Shown piece after piece: positions 1-9,041 of a DNA stretch of 64,000 nucleotides (positions are counted from its first letter, which is position 1; every line of letters begins with the position of its first letter). The stretch is from Oscheius dolichura (lineage: Eukaryota > Nematoda > Chromadorea > Rhabditida > Rhabditidae). The notes below the pieces were generated by a model. It had not been told where the DNA came from and searched no databases. It worked only from the letters and a program-made list of their open reading frames with translations. A program made the translations under genes and the position numbers. The stretch spans positions 8,976,001 through 9,040,000 of the forward strand of contig OW051494.1 of the NCBI GenBank assembly GCA_932521035.1, in the 5' to 3' direction.

Positions 1-163
1 GATGACAGCACAAGGAAAAGATCGTCATTCCCTTCCCGTTTGAAATTTGACCAAAATCTGACCATCCTTCCCTTTCGACCAAATTTGGTCATTTTACAGT
101 TGCCAGCAGTAGAAACCACGTCAAAAGCGACCCAAAAGGGTATGCAAACCAGTCTAAATTTGG

Positions 164-171
164 TATAAATA
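164..171 (+). promoter_or_regulatory. TATA box of the 218-1012 gene
   Basis: The sequence TATAAATA lies 47 bp upstream of the ATG at 218, about the right distance for a start site near position 195 and a very short 5' UTR. The ~100 bp upstream contain several copies of a short AAATTTGGTC-like word. I infer a TATA-driven, probably strongly expressed gene; no trans-splice acceptor is evident before the ATG. Confidence 0.55.
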
Positions 172-217
172 CCGAGAATTTGGTCAGAAAGCACAATACT
201 CTTTTCGACAACCTACC

Positions 218-1012
218 ATGGGGTTGGTTTCTTTTTTCTGTCTTGTTACTTGTCTGCTCTTGGTGCCCGTATCGAGCTATTTTTCGATTGTCACGCGCAC
301 CCGCACCCGTACGGTCTCGGCAGCTGAATTCTTTTTTACAGCGCGCGCTATAAAGCTGCTTTATGGTCTTCATGCTGCCGAGATTTTACGGGTGCGGGCG
401 CCGTATTCTTCCATTTCTTACCTACCGTATTCTTCTTTCAGTAATCGCTATATTGTGCTCTTTTTGGTGGCCATTTTGGTCGGTTTTATGGTGTCGGCTG
501 GTGGCCACGCTGCTGCAACTACCGCTTCCGAAGCTCTCGACGATGCTGCAACTTCTGCGTCCGATGCTCTCGGTGATGCTGCCGTCGCCGCCGCGGATGC
601 TTTCGAATCGGCCAAGGGAAAAGCTAAAGGCGCCTGGAATGAGGCTTCCTCGAAGCTGAAGAAGATCTACGACGACAATATCGCCGGCGGCTGGGAAGCA
701 ACCAAGGACAAGCTGGACGAGGAGCTGAAGAAGGGCGGCGCCTATGCCCACCAGGCTCGTGAATACGTCAACAGCCTCCTTGGCAAGACGACCGACCCCG
801 AGGCTGCACACCTTCGTCAAGTTGCGCTGGAACGCTTCGAGAAGATCATCGGCAAGTCCTATAACAACATCTTGAAGCACATGCGGGACGAGTTGAAGAA
901 GGCCGAAGGCAAGACGGCCGAGAAGGATCTCAAGTCATTCCTCGGCTGGTACTTGGCGACGGTTCGCGACGCCGTCGACAAGACCAAGACGGCCCTCAGC
1001 ACGTCTCTTTAA
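218..1012 (+). CDS. Secreted/membrane-targeted Ala-rich helical protein with MITE-derived N-terminal segment
   Basis: A 264-residue uninterrupted frame of unrecognised family. Residues 1-20 (MGLVSFFCLVTCLLLVPVSS) look like a signal peptide, and a second hydrophobic stretch follows at about 77-95 (YIVLFLVAILVGFMV). Residues ~26-62 are encoded by a foldback element (295-402). From ~residue 100 the protein is Ala/Lys/Glu-rich and strongly helical, with repeated AxDA blocks and then amphipathic helices, recalling apolipoprotein or LEA-like proteins; that is only a compositional likeness. Codons there are GC-rich and orderly, unlike the flanks, so coding is convincing. The start at 218 fits the TATA box; an alternative is the internal ATG at 489, which leaves a weaker leader. 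I looked for an intron removing the foldback: the good acceptor at 441 (TTCTTTCAG) gives a stop with the available donors. The poly(A) signal follows at 1054. Confidence 0.7.
   Translation: MGLVSFFCLVTCLLLVPVSSYFSIVTRTRTRTVSAAEFFFTARAIKLLYGLHAAEILRVRAPYSSISYLPYSSFSNRYIVLFLVAILVGFMVSAGGHAAATTASEALDDAATSASDALGDAAVAAADAFESAKGKAKGAWNEASSKLKKIYDDNIAGGWEATKDKLDEELKKGGAYAHQAREYVNSLLGKTTDPEAAHLRQVALERFEKIIGKSYNNILKHMRDELKKAEGKTAEKDLKSFLGWYLATVRDAVDKTKTALSTSL
295..402. repeat. Foldback MITE copy inside a coding frame
   Basis: The left arm GCACCCGTACGGTCTCGGCAG and right arm CTGCCGAGATTTTACGGGTGC are inverted repeats matching the termini of the MITE family found about eleven more times between 34 and 64 kb. 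The centre is diverged. The copy is read in frame by the 218-1012 ORF without a stop. Confidence 0.75.
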
Positions 1013-1053
1013 GCCACGATTTTTCAATATTATTTTTATATTTAGTGGTGTTG

Positions 1054-1059
1054 AATAAA
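1054..1059 (+). terminator. Poly(A) signal of the 218-1012 gene
   Basis: AATAAA lies 42 bp after the stop codon, followed by a T-rich tract. It closes the first gene on the plus strand. Confidence 0.5.
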
Positions 1060-1236
1060 CGCCCTTGTTTTGATTATTGTTAAAATTCTTTTTTATTTCT
1101 AAAACGTATATAACATTTTTTTTCGCCAAAAGCATTAGAAGAAATCCTTGTTATTTATTTAAAAAACACGAGTAAAGAGAATAAATCTGTTATTGATAAC
1201 TTTTGTGTTCTGTTTTCTTGTTCGTTTTTTGGTTAG

Positions 1237-1454
1237 AAGTCGTGCGCAGCCGGTGCGGGTACTTTGTCGCTGGCACGAAGCGCTTTCTTCCGGGTTTGAC
1301 CCGTTATAGAGAAAATTTTCAATGGAAAAGCGAATTTGGATCCGAGAACTTAGTTCCCCAGGGGGCGCGGACCTTTCCGTTGGAATTGATCAAAGCCGGC
1401 CACTATAACGCGGCCATCGTCTCCAGCTACAGCAACGGAAGACTTCTTTTTTGA
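1237..1454 (+). CDS. Possible terminal exon, unknown product
   Basis: An open stretch begins right after a plausible acceptor (TTTTTTGGTTAG) and ends in TGA at 1454. The deduced peptide is well mixed (…KRFLPGLTRYRENFQW…, …ELIKAGHYNAAIVSSYS…) with GC-rich third positions, unlike the surrounding AT-rich DNA. It follows the poly(A) signal of the first gene by ~180 bp, so it may belong to a downstream or trans-spliced transcript. I cannot find an upstream exon or recognise a domain. Confidence 0.3.
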
Positions 1455-1660
1455 AACTGAATGGCTTTATTTTATTTTTTTACTTATTTTTTGGCAGCTT
1501 AAGAACTGTCAGGGACCTAAAACAACTTTGGCTTAAAAACTTCGCCTTTTTCTTCTGATCATGGTGGTATATTTAGTTTTGCATACGGCTGTATCACGAA
1601 AAAAATACACATTTATGACCAAACTCTATTCTGCCCAGTCCACAGACCCCCTCCTGTACG

Positions 1661-1708
1661 ATCTCGGCACTCTCCCTCCCCTATCAGCTGATAGCGCCCC
1701 TCCTCGTC
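1661..1708 (+). promoter_or_regulatory. Conserved proximal element of SL1 gene 1
   Basis: About 48 bp directly upstream of the SL1 transcript are conserved in all four SL1 copies, with the core TCTCGGCA…CCTATCAGCTGATAG…CTCNTCGTC. The position matches the snRNA-type proximal sequence element that drives nematode SL genes. No TATA box is present. Confidence 0.65.
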
Positions 1709-1811
1709 GGTTTAATTACCCAAGTTTGAGGTACTAACTACCTTCCGACCCTATGAAAATAGAGGACGAGAAGAAATTTTGGAACCGCTTCCCCTAAAAA
1801 AGAGGGGAAGC
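1709..1811 (+). ncRNA. sls-1: SL1 spliced-leader RNA, copy 1
   Basis: The transcript begins GGTTTAATTACCCAAG followed by TTTGAG, the invariant 22-nt nematode SL1 leader, then the splice donor GTACTAAC. Downstream come an Sm-binding site (AGAAATTTTGGAAC) and a stable terminal hairpin (GCTTCCCC / GGGGAAGC). The ~103-nt length fits the family. SL1 RNA is assembled as an Sm snRNP and donates its leader to the 5' end of many nematode mRNAs by trans-splicing. The intron half differs from the C. elegans one, which is normal between genera. Confidence 0.93.
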
Positions 1812-1869
1812 AATCAACCGCCATATTTTACCTTTCTTTCCCGCGATTCAGTCTCTATCTTCCCCAATC

Positions 1870-2028
1870 TTAACCTTCCCCGAACGGCTGCCATTTTCAT
1901 CTGAAAAAGCCCGATCGACCTGATTTCTTCTGCCTCGCCTGAGTAAAGATGCGAATTGGATAACCACCTCCTTCAGTCTTCCCCATACATGGACAGCGAC
2001 AAGGGGGCTCATACATAGCCCCCTATTT
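1870..2028. repeat. Block conserved downstream of SL1 copies 1 and 2 (first copy)
   Basis: This segment and 4262-4412 share AACGGCTGCCATTTTC, a GCCCGATCGACCTGATT word and a hairpin GGGGGCTCATACATAGCCCC, separated by diverged sequence with indels. The pattern suggests co-duplication with the SL1 gene. It is not conserved as protein; an unrecognised small RNA on the minus strand is possible but unproven. Confidence 0.6.
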
Positions 2029-3005
2029 CTATTATTTTGAATATTTCTAATGGATATTCCCTTCCTAAAACAAAAGGCAGCTGTTTGGAACCCAAGACAG
2101 GGCAAATTAGCCGGTTAGAGGCCCGTACTTCTCAGCATCACGTTCGGATTCTCTTGCATGGTATTTTTTCAGTTTTTATACTATTTAGCTTCGAATTTAG
2201 AGAGTATTTCAAAGCTACAGTACTGCCGCTTTACTGAAACTTGTAGATTAAGTGTTTCGGCCGCCTAAATCCAGCCGTAGCCAGTCTATTCTAAAATTAC
2301 TTAGGATATAGACTAAAGAGCTATAAAGGTTGGTCGTTTTTTTAAATAATTACTGTAGTTTTCCCAGTAATAAAGGGGGAATTTTGTTAGAGTGGACTGG
2401 TTCCCCGTATTCCTGGTCAACTTCTTTATTACCTTTCCCCGGTTTTTTTTATAAATTTTGAAGTCTAGCACTTGATAATTACAAAAGTGCGGTAGTTTAG
2501 AGTCCACTGTAAAACTTCCCTTTGTATTATTCAACTCCTTACGTTCCAGGTGTTCCAAAATGTGAATGGACCGCAGTTGTGGATTTGTAATATGACTCTT
2601 TCTACGTTACGAAAACCTTCAGCGTTTATGGATTAATGGAATCGTTTCCGGATCATCTGCGCCCTGAATAGCCAGCAACACAAAATCAACATACAACCGG
2701 CTTGTGAACATCTTTTAAATAAATTTTCTAGGGGAATTTCTTGGAGAGTTTGGAGACGAAGTAAAGGTACCAGGAAGGTGGGCCTTGAGATGTTTTTGGT
2801 AGAGAAAATACGAGTGGGGAAGCTTTATTTTACCCACACGGGAACAACAAACTAACAATAAGGTTGGAGGCAATACTTGGATCTTTTTCGGGGGAAATGA
2901 GGTGACTGGGCTATTCCCTGTTTCGTTGATGCACCGTGTGAGGATCTCGTCTTTCTTGGGAGAATTTCTAAACATGTTTTCTTATTCGAGTCTATGACAA
3001 AATAA

Positions 3006-3500
3006 TTACATCTCTAGAAGATGTTCTCTCTCGGATAGCGTTTCCTCTTCTGAAGGGGCAGGTAGACGAATTCGGCTTTCAAGATCCGACCCATCACACT
3101 GTCCATATGAGCCCTTCGGATCAACGAAGTAGCCTACCACCTTCCAGAAACGGATGCAGTGGCTTTCGTCCACCTCTTCCATGTCTGAAAATTAGTTTTT
3201 TCAGAAACGAAACTGTACACGAAAGTCTAATAAGAAAGTAACTCACAATCAGCGAACAATTACGATACTCATTAGGTTTCCTCTGCTGTTCTGCTGGAGT
3301 CCATAGAACTGTTGTATTCAATATGACCTGAGCCAAACATTATCGAGCGTACGAAGAGGTTCTGAAGGATTGTTGTTTTTAAAAGCTACAAACAAAGACA
3401 CTTACCGGATCATTTAGTGATCTTTTCTGTTTTTTGAGATCCAATTTGAGCCGGTCGTTGTCAAGTTGTTTAAAGGGAAGGATCGAGTGAAAATATGCCA
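3006..3500 (-). CDS. Possible multi-exon gene fragment, unknown product
   Basis: Three candidate exons on the minus strand: 3500-3406 (acceptor CTTTTCAG, donor GTAAGT; encodes AYFHSILPFKQLDNDRLKLD…), 3327-3247 (acceptor GGCTCAG, donor GTGAGT) and 3184-3006 (acceptor TTTTCAG, ending …EEETLSEREHLLEM then stop). Exons 1 and 2 join in phase 0. Exon 3 reads well only from its own ATG two bases after the acceptor, which does not match the phase of exon 2, so it could instead be a separate trans-spliced 58-residue ORF. No family recognised. Confidence 0.3.
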
Positions 3501-4031
3501 CTGAAAAGGCTATTAATCGATGTTTGAACGCAGAAGGGAAAGAAGAACAGAAAGAAGATCCGGTCTAGAGGTGGGCATTACTGTAAAAGATTGGTGCCAA
3601 TAAATAGTGCTATACAAATTTTTGTAAACATTTTAAAGCTAAAATGGCAAAAGAAGAACGGGAAAATGGGTATGAACCAACTTTCAAACGTGTCTCGTGT
3701 AAAATCGCTGTAAACAGTGCGCTCTATTCGGGTCATCAGCTGTGGTCGTGTACACGAAACTGCCCTTGGCCTGCTCCGGCTGAGAATGGGTATTGGAAAT
3801 AGAAAAGAAAATAGAAAAAAGACAACGTAAAATGAGGATAATCATGATGCAAAAGTTAAAAAAAAAGACCAAGAAACTGAAATAAACAGAGGATAGGTGA
3901 CGCCATGATCAGCGATACGCAGCGCTGCGCATCGACCACGATGACCATATGGTTCTCTTCCTCTTCCTCCTAGAACTCTCTCACTTTCCTCTAGCTATGC
4001 AAACAAAGATTCCAGGCCTCTACCTCATGTA

Positions 4032-4081
4032 TGGTCTCGGCAGTCTCCCTGCCCTATCAGCTGATAGTGAGCCTCTTCATC
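4032..4081 (+). promoter_or_regulatory. Conserved proximal element of SL1 gene 2
   Basis: Same block as upstream of the other SL1 copies (TCTCGGCAGTCTCCCT…CCTATCAGCTGATAG), ending immediately before the transcript. Confidence 0.6.
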
Positions 4082-4184
4082 GGTTTAATTACCCAAGTTT
4101 GAGGTACTAACTACCTTCCGACCCTATGAAAATAGAGGACGAGTAGAAATTTTGGAACAGCTTCCCCAAAAAGAGAGGGGAGGC
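4082..4184 (+). ncRNA. sls-1: SL1 spliced-leader RNA, copy 2
   Basis: Identical leader and donor region to copy 1, then AGAAATTTTGGAAC (Sm site) and a terminal hairpin formed by CTTCCCC and GGGGAGG. The few substitutions are in the hairpin and just before it, so the copy looks functional. Confidence 0.92.
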
Positions 4185-4261
4185 AACCAGCAGTCGGATT
4201 TATTTTGTCAATCGTGACGTTGACTCTCTCGCTTCCTCTCGCTCCCCTACCCTTGACCGTT

Positions 4262-4412
4262 TACGAACGAACGGCTGCCATTTTCGGCTGAAAAAAGCCC
4301 GATCGACCTGATTACCCGCCAGAATAATGGTGATAAAACGATAGCCACCATCTTCATTCTGTCCCATACCTGGATAACGTCAAGGGGGCTCATACATAGC
4401 CCTCTCCGTCCG
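4262..4412. repeat. Block conserved downstream of SL1 copies 1 and 2 (second copy)
   Basis: Partner of 1870-2028, with the same order of conserved words and the same GGGGGCTCATACATAGCC hairpin; the middle third is diverged. Confidence 0.55.
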
Positions 4413-5308
4413 TACACCAATAGAAGAACGCTGCTGACTTCGTCGACGTCAAGGAGGATTCTGGATAGCTGTAGGATAGCGAGGTATTTTATTTTTTAAA
4501 CTTTAGAAGGGTCAGCAGGGGTTTATGCATTTTAAATTTGGGTCTTGTGATCCAGTATGCCTTCTATTTTTCCTGTATAAAGGAAATGAAGCACGGCGAC
4601 CGCCAGGAATCCTTTGAGCCTTCGATCTAATGATTTTTACGCTCACAATAGTCTTTCACGATTATAGAAAGGTCGAAGAAGACGTAGGTATAATCTGACG
4701 AGAATGTAGCAAATATGTCTGGAATCGAGAGATGGTCCGTGGCTGCGGACAAAGCCAAGCCATCAAAGGCGAATCACCAAAAAAGGTAGGATTTGAGCTG
4801 TGTATGACCCTGCTGGGGAACTTTTTGTCAATAACAACGAAAGAATTCCGGCCCTCTGACATTTCAAAGTTCATTTCCAGGATCGACGCGACTCTACGAA
4901 AATTATTGAATTTTCCTGCCTAGAATGACTATTTTTGAAAGGCGGGTATTGAACAAATCCTGGCAAGCGTCAGTTAGTACACAGAGGAACTACAACTACG
5001 GCGCAACGGTTAATGTTCAAGCATTGGATTTCAGAGTGCTGAAAAGGAGTGTTCCCAATTATGCCCAAATAATACGGCTGTTAACCGTTGCTGTATAGAA
5101 AATGACTATTCTGGAGGCTACTGTAAAAAGAAGAAAGCTATCTGTGATGACTAGACTTTTCCCTAGCCAATTGTTTGTACATAATCAAGTTTTTTCCGCG
5201 GAAAAGATTTCACTCCTCCAATTGTACACAATAAAGTGAAGTGAAAACGGTGTACTCAGATGATTGAATACAGTGTGTGGAAGTATTTTATTTGTTTGTT
5301 TGTTAAAA

Positions 5309-6960
5309 TTACAAAAGAGAATCAGCCAAAGATTCTGGGATAACAATAGAGGATGTCCCATCATGAATATATGGAAGGAGAGGGCCATCTCTCCATCCTT
5401 TTCCATCGAATATCTCAACTCTTTGGTGATCATTTCCACCAATTACATATATTTCATTATCAAAGACTACTGTAGTGAAGTAAGAATGAGTGTGTTTCAT
5501 TGATGGCAGTTGTTTCCATTCTCCTCCTCCTTTCAGATTTGTCAGTTCCAGAACCGAATTCAGCTTTGTCTTTCCATCGTAACCTCCCATTAGAATTAGT
5601 CTGTTTTGATAAGAAACAAGAGAATGTCCACGACGAGGTCCAGGCATATCATTCAGCTCTGTCCATATTCCACTTTCCGGATCGAAACATTCCACACTTT
5701 TCAAACAATTTCCGTCCCATCCACCATAGACGATGAATTTTCCATTGTGAACTGCTGCTGCTGGAGATTCTCGAGAAGATTTCATATTTCTAAACGTATT
5801 ACGTTTCAGTTTTTTTATCAGAGTACACTGCAAACAATTATAAGCTCGTCACAGAGGTATTGGCAAAAAACTTGCGGTTCTAATTACGATTTTTACATCA
5901 AGTTCTACTGAATAAAAAGCACATGGCTATTTACACCGCTAATATCGTTTTCGTCTTTGTTTTTTTATCATTTTTCTTTTGTTTTTGTAAAGTCCTCAAC
6001 TAGTCTGATGCTTACAGCCGCCCGAAAAAAGAGTTTAAAGCGATAAAAATGAGAATAAACCGGAGGAAGGACCTCCAAGGGGGCCAGCTCGATGTAAAAC
6101 CGATCAAACGCGGGTTAAAAGCGCTTTTCTCTTATTTTGCTTGATGGATATTATATTCCTGTTATTCATTAAAGGGACCGTGTCACGCGCTCCAATCGTG
6201 TGCCAAATTTTTCCCGCGAAAATCAAAATTTGAAAATCTGTGTTTTTCTTCGACCTTTTTCTTTATATTTTCCTATTTTTTTATTTATCTTATCGTTCTA
6301 TAAAAATTATTGGCATGCATTGCAGCAAAATAATAGAAGAAATTTTTAAAAAAGATGAAAAAACGAATCTGCAGTAAGCGCGCCCTAAAATGTGGCACAC
6401 GATTGGAGCGCGTGATACGGTCCCTTTAATGCTTAGAAATTTGAAATAAGCTTTAAAATGAAGCATAATTTTAAAAAAAACCCGGGCAAAATAGGAAAAA
6501 AATTAATCAAATAGCATCGGAGCGCGCTGCCACCGGAGTCACCAGCTAACTTACTACTTATTTTTTTTTCCGCCCTAGTATGCTAACTAACTTACGGCAT
6601 TTTAGTCCATTTATTTTCTTTTGGATCATATCGTTCCACACTTTGCTGCGTTTGACCTCCACTATCTCCTCCCAATACCCAAATATATTCATTCCATTCC
6701 AGACAGCTGCTCGAAATTAACGTCCGCCTCTCATTCATATCCGCCAGTCGGGTCCATTTCAATGTTCGTAATTCCAATTTGTACAGTTCTTTTCCCACAC
6801 CCCAGCCACCGAATATATAGATTTCTCCGTTTAGGAATACTGTACCACAGTCTCGAAACTTTTCCGGCAACTTCAAATGTGACTTGGTCCAATTGTTTTC
6901 ATTAAAAATGAGCATTTCATTTCCATGATTGTTAGGCCCACATCCGCCAAGAACTACAAC
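5309..6960 (-). CDS. Kelch-repeat six-blade beta-propeller protein
   Basis: Two coding exons, 6960-6596 and 5789-5309, joined across an 806-bp intron (donor GCC|GTAAGT, acceptor TTTAG). The split codon is restored to Pro and the kelch register continues perfectly across the junction. Six repeats with the double-Gly signature are visible: VVVLGGCG, IYIFGGWG, IWVLGGDSG, FIVYGGWDG, LILMGGYDG and IYVIGGND, each followed by the conserved Trp/Met strand. The C-terminus ends with a short closing strand after the sixth blade. Kelch propellers bind proteins; in BTB-kelch proteins they select substrates for Cullin-3 ligases. The first visible exon starts at an acceptor (CCATTTAG), so N-terminal exons must exist. 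I found no BTB or BACK domain in the 2 kb upstream, so the gene may be truncated or have distant exons. Confidence 0.85.
6167..6430. repeat. Foldback MITE in the kelch intron
   Basis: Terminal inverted repeats of ~38 bp: TTAAAGGGACCGTGTCACGC… on the left and …GCGTGATACGGTCCCTTTAA on the right, with GCGCTCCAATCGTGTG inside both arms. It is 264 bp long and non-coding. It is related at its tips to elements at 16058 and possibly 19790. Confidence 0.85.
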
Positions 6961-7105
6961 CTAAATGGAAGACAGTGATTCAATTATAAAAGTCTTCACC
7001 GCTTCTGTCTTTGCTAGCTCATCTACAGTAGAAGATACAAGTTTATTTTCTTGTAAACACTCATTGGCCATCATTTCTCATGTCTCTAAATAATCATTTA
7101 CTAGT

Positions 7106-7483
7106 TACCCGGGCGTGCCCAATGTTGAATATTGCTGGGTGTACACGAACTTTTGTTGCGCTCTCGGCGAAGATGATGCCATAACTCGGTGACTTCTTCT
7201 CAAACCATCTCTAAATTTGGAGAGAAGGTCATAAGATTCTGTTGAACTCTGGTCAGTTAAGCGTAGGGAGTATTCTGCGCTGCCAAACGTAAAAAAGACA
7301 AAAAAAATGAACTATTTGTGTTCATAGAAAACTGAATATACAAGGAAATTCGCTGAATTTAAGATTTTCAGAACCGCCTTGACCTGTTGTCCAAGCTAAA
7401 GTTTAAAATTAGAAAATTGATCAAGATATCTACCGGCTATGGCATCAACTTTGCCGAGAGTGCTGTCGCACGCCCAAGGTAGG
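7106..7483. repeat. Imperfect foldback element upstream of the kelch gene
   Basis: Inner arms CTCTCGGCGAAGATGATGCC (7159 region) and its inverted counterpart GGCATCAACTTTGCCGAGAG (7442 region), plus shared GGGCGTGC tips, flank a ~245-bp spacer. No coding content. Confidence 0.65.
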
Positions 7484-9041
7484 TTTTCTCAGGTATGGCT
7501 CAAGCAATTACATAAAAAAGAATGAAATAGGCAATTTGGAAAGAGACGTGCATCTGTCGTAGTGATAATAGGAGTTCAAAGCTGCGTTAGATAACAGAAG
7601 ATGGAAAAGTTGGTCTGCAGCTCAACTTTTCCGTCTCGTATAAAACATATTTCGTCGAATTTATGGCTGTTTTAGGTACTGCACTGGACACAATTAGTGT
7701 TAATAACCAGCTGTGCGCTTGCAGTTTTTGAGGAGTTCCGTACGGAAGAGTTGAGAACAAAATTGCCAGGAATATTTTCCTTTTCAGCCAGAAAACTTGG
7801 CAGCAATTTTGTAGACTGCAACCAGCAAATTATGTAATCTTCACTGATAAAGAAATGTTTTTAAAGGAACTGTCTGGAACCACATATTGGAATGAGATCT
7901 AACTTTGATCACAAGAAGCATGCAGTGTAAAAATTTATTTATGTGTGGAAAAAGTGACAATTATAAATGAGCTTGCTGAACTACGGAATTTTACTATATT
8001 ACTCATCGGGAGTTGTTTTTATGTACACGACTACTTGGAATGTTTAGAGACCCTTATTCAAAGGAGGTTACCAAAAAACCCAACGACCAGCTGCGTGATT
8101 ACCGTAGCAATGAAGAGAATAGGTAAGTACCGTAGGAAATAAAAAAAAATGAGAAATTTAGGCCTATACTGGATTGTAATACACGCGTCCCCTGACGAGT
8201 GCCCTGATATAATTTCCGCCTCTGTCATATCGTGACCGAATTGGACAATAACATGACCAACATTCGAGGCCTATTACAGGAGGCTAAAATGGACAAGATA
8301 CTCATCCAAGACTGCTGAAAAACAAAAAGTGCTGATCGACCGACAGCTGAGACCAGATAGTTTAAGTTTTCTCAATGTGATCTAAACAAAATATGATCTT
8401 CATTAGTCGGTAGTTGTTCATAAAATTGTTAAATTATCGGTTTTGATGTCATCAAACATTTTACCAATTTCTTGCCATTTTTCTCCTGTCTCTTTCGTAT
8501 AGTCCGTTTCCGACGGATATGTAAGGCGCATTTTCAATCATTTAGAATTTTGTTCAGGGAGGTGATTTTTATCCAACGAAAATGTTGAAAATTACGCCAA
8601 TTTTGTTCGCGCCAGGCTCCTGTAACGAGGAATTCATTTTTCCGCCATTACATATCCGCTGGAAACGGACTATGACAATCAGTAAAGGTTTATCAACTCA
8701 TTTTTATTCTCACAGATTGATCAATGTACGAAAACTCATCAGAAATAGTTGTATTCAGTGTATGAAAAAATGTATGGAGAACCATTAAATGAACTGTCAA
8801 GAACCTAGGTGAGCGTCCTTTTTGTAAAGTGCCGTCTAGTTTTTGAAATTGGAAAAGGCGTATTTTGTAACGAGAATGGACGTTATTGGTATCAATCTGA
8901 CAAGAACAAAATGGTGAGAAAGACGCCAATAGTGTGGTGCCTATAGTATATGTCCTATACCATCGATGGCGTAATTTTCAAAATAAATAAAAAAAAAATC
9001 CTGGCAAAGATTTTACAAAAAAAGGGTGCTTATATGAGCAG
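7484..9041. other. Intergenic stretch between kelch and TRPA-like genes
   Basis: Apart from the MITE at 8498-8673, I see no convincing exon. A 65-residue open stretch at 7945-8142 (plus) ends near a GTAAGT but shows no domain and poor composition. Confidence 0.5.
8498..8673. repeat. Foldback MITE with TATAGTCCGTTTCC termini, copy 1
   Basis: The left arm AGTCCGTTTCCGACGGATATG pairs with the right arm CATATCCGCTGGAAACGGACT. The same family lies at 18413-18568 in inverted orientation, sharing the internal words ATTTTTATCC and ATTTTCAA. Confidence 0.8.

Noticed and set aside
89-373. Open stretch on the minus strand over the first gene's promoter and 5' part
   Set aside because: Antisense to a better-supported gene; contains the MITE and promoter words; no protein character.
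422-880. 152-residue antisense frame within the first gene
   Set aside because: It mirrors the codon bias of the plus-strand gene; no signal or domain.
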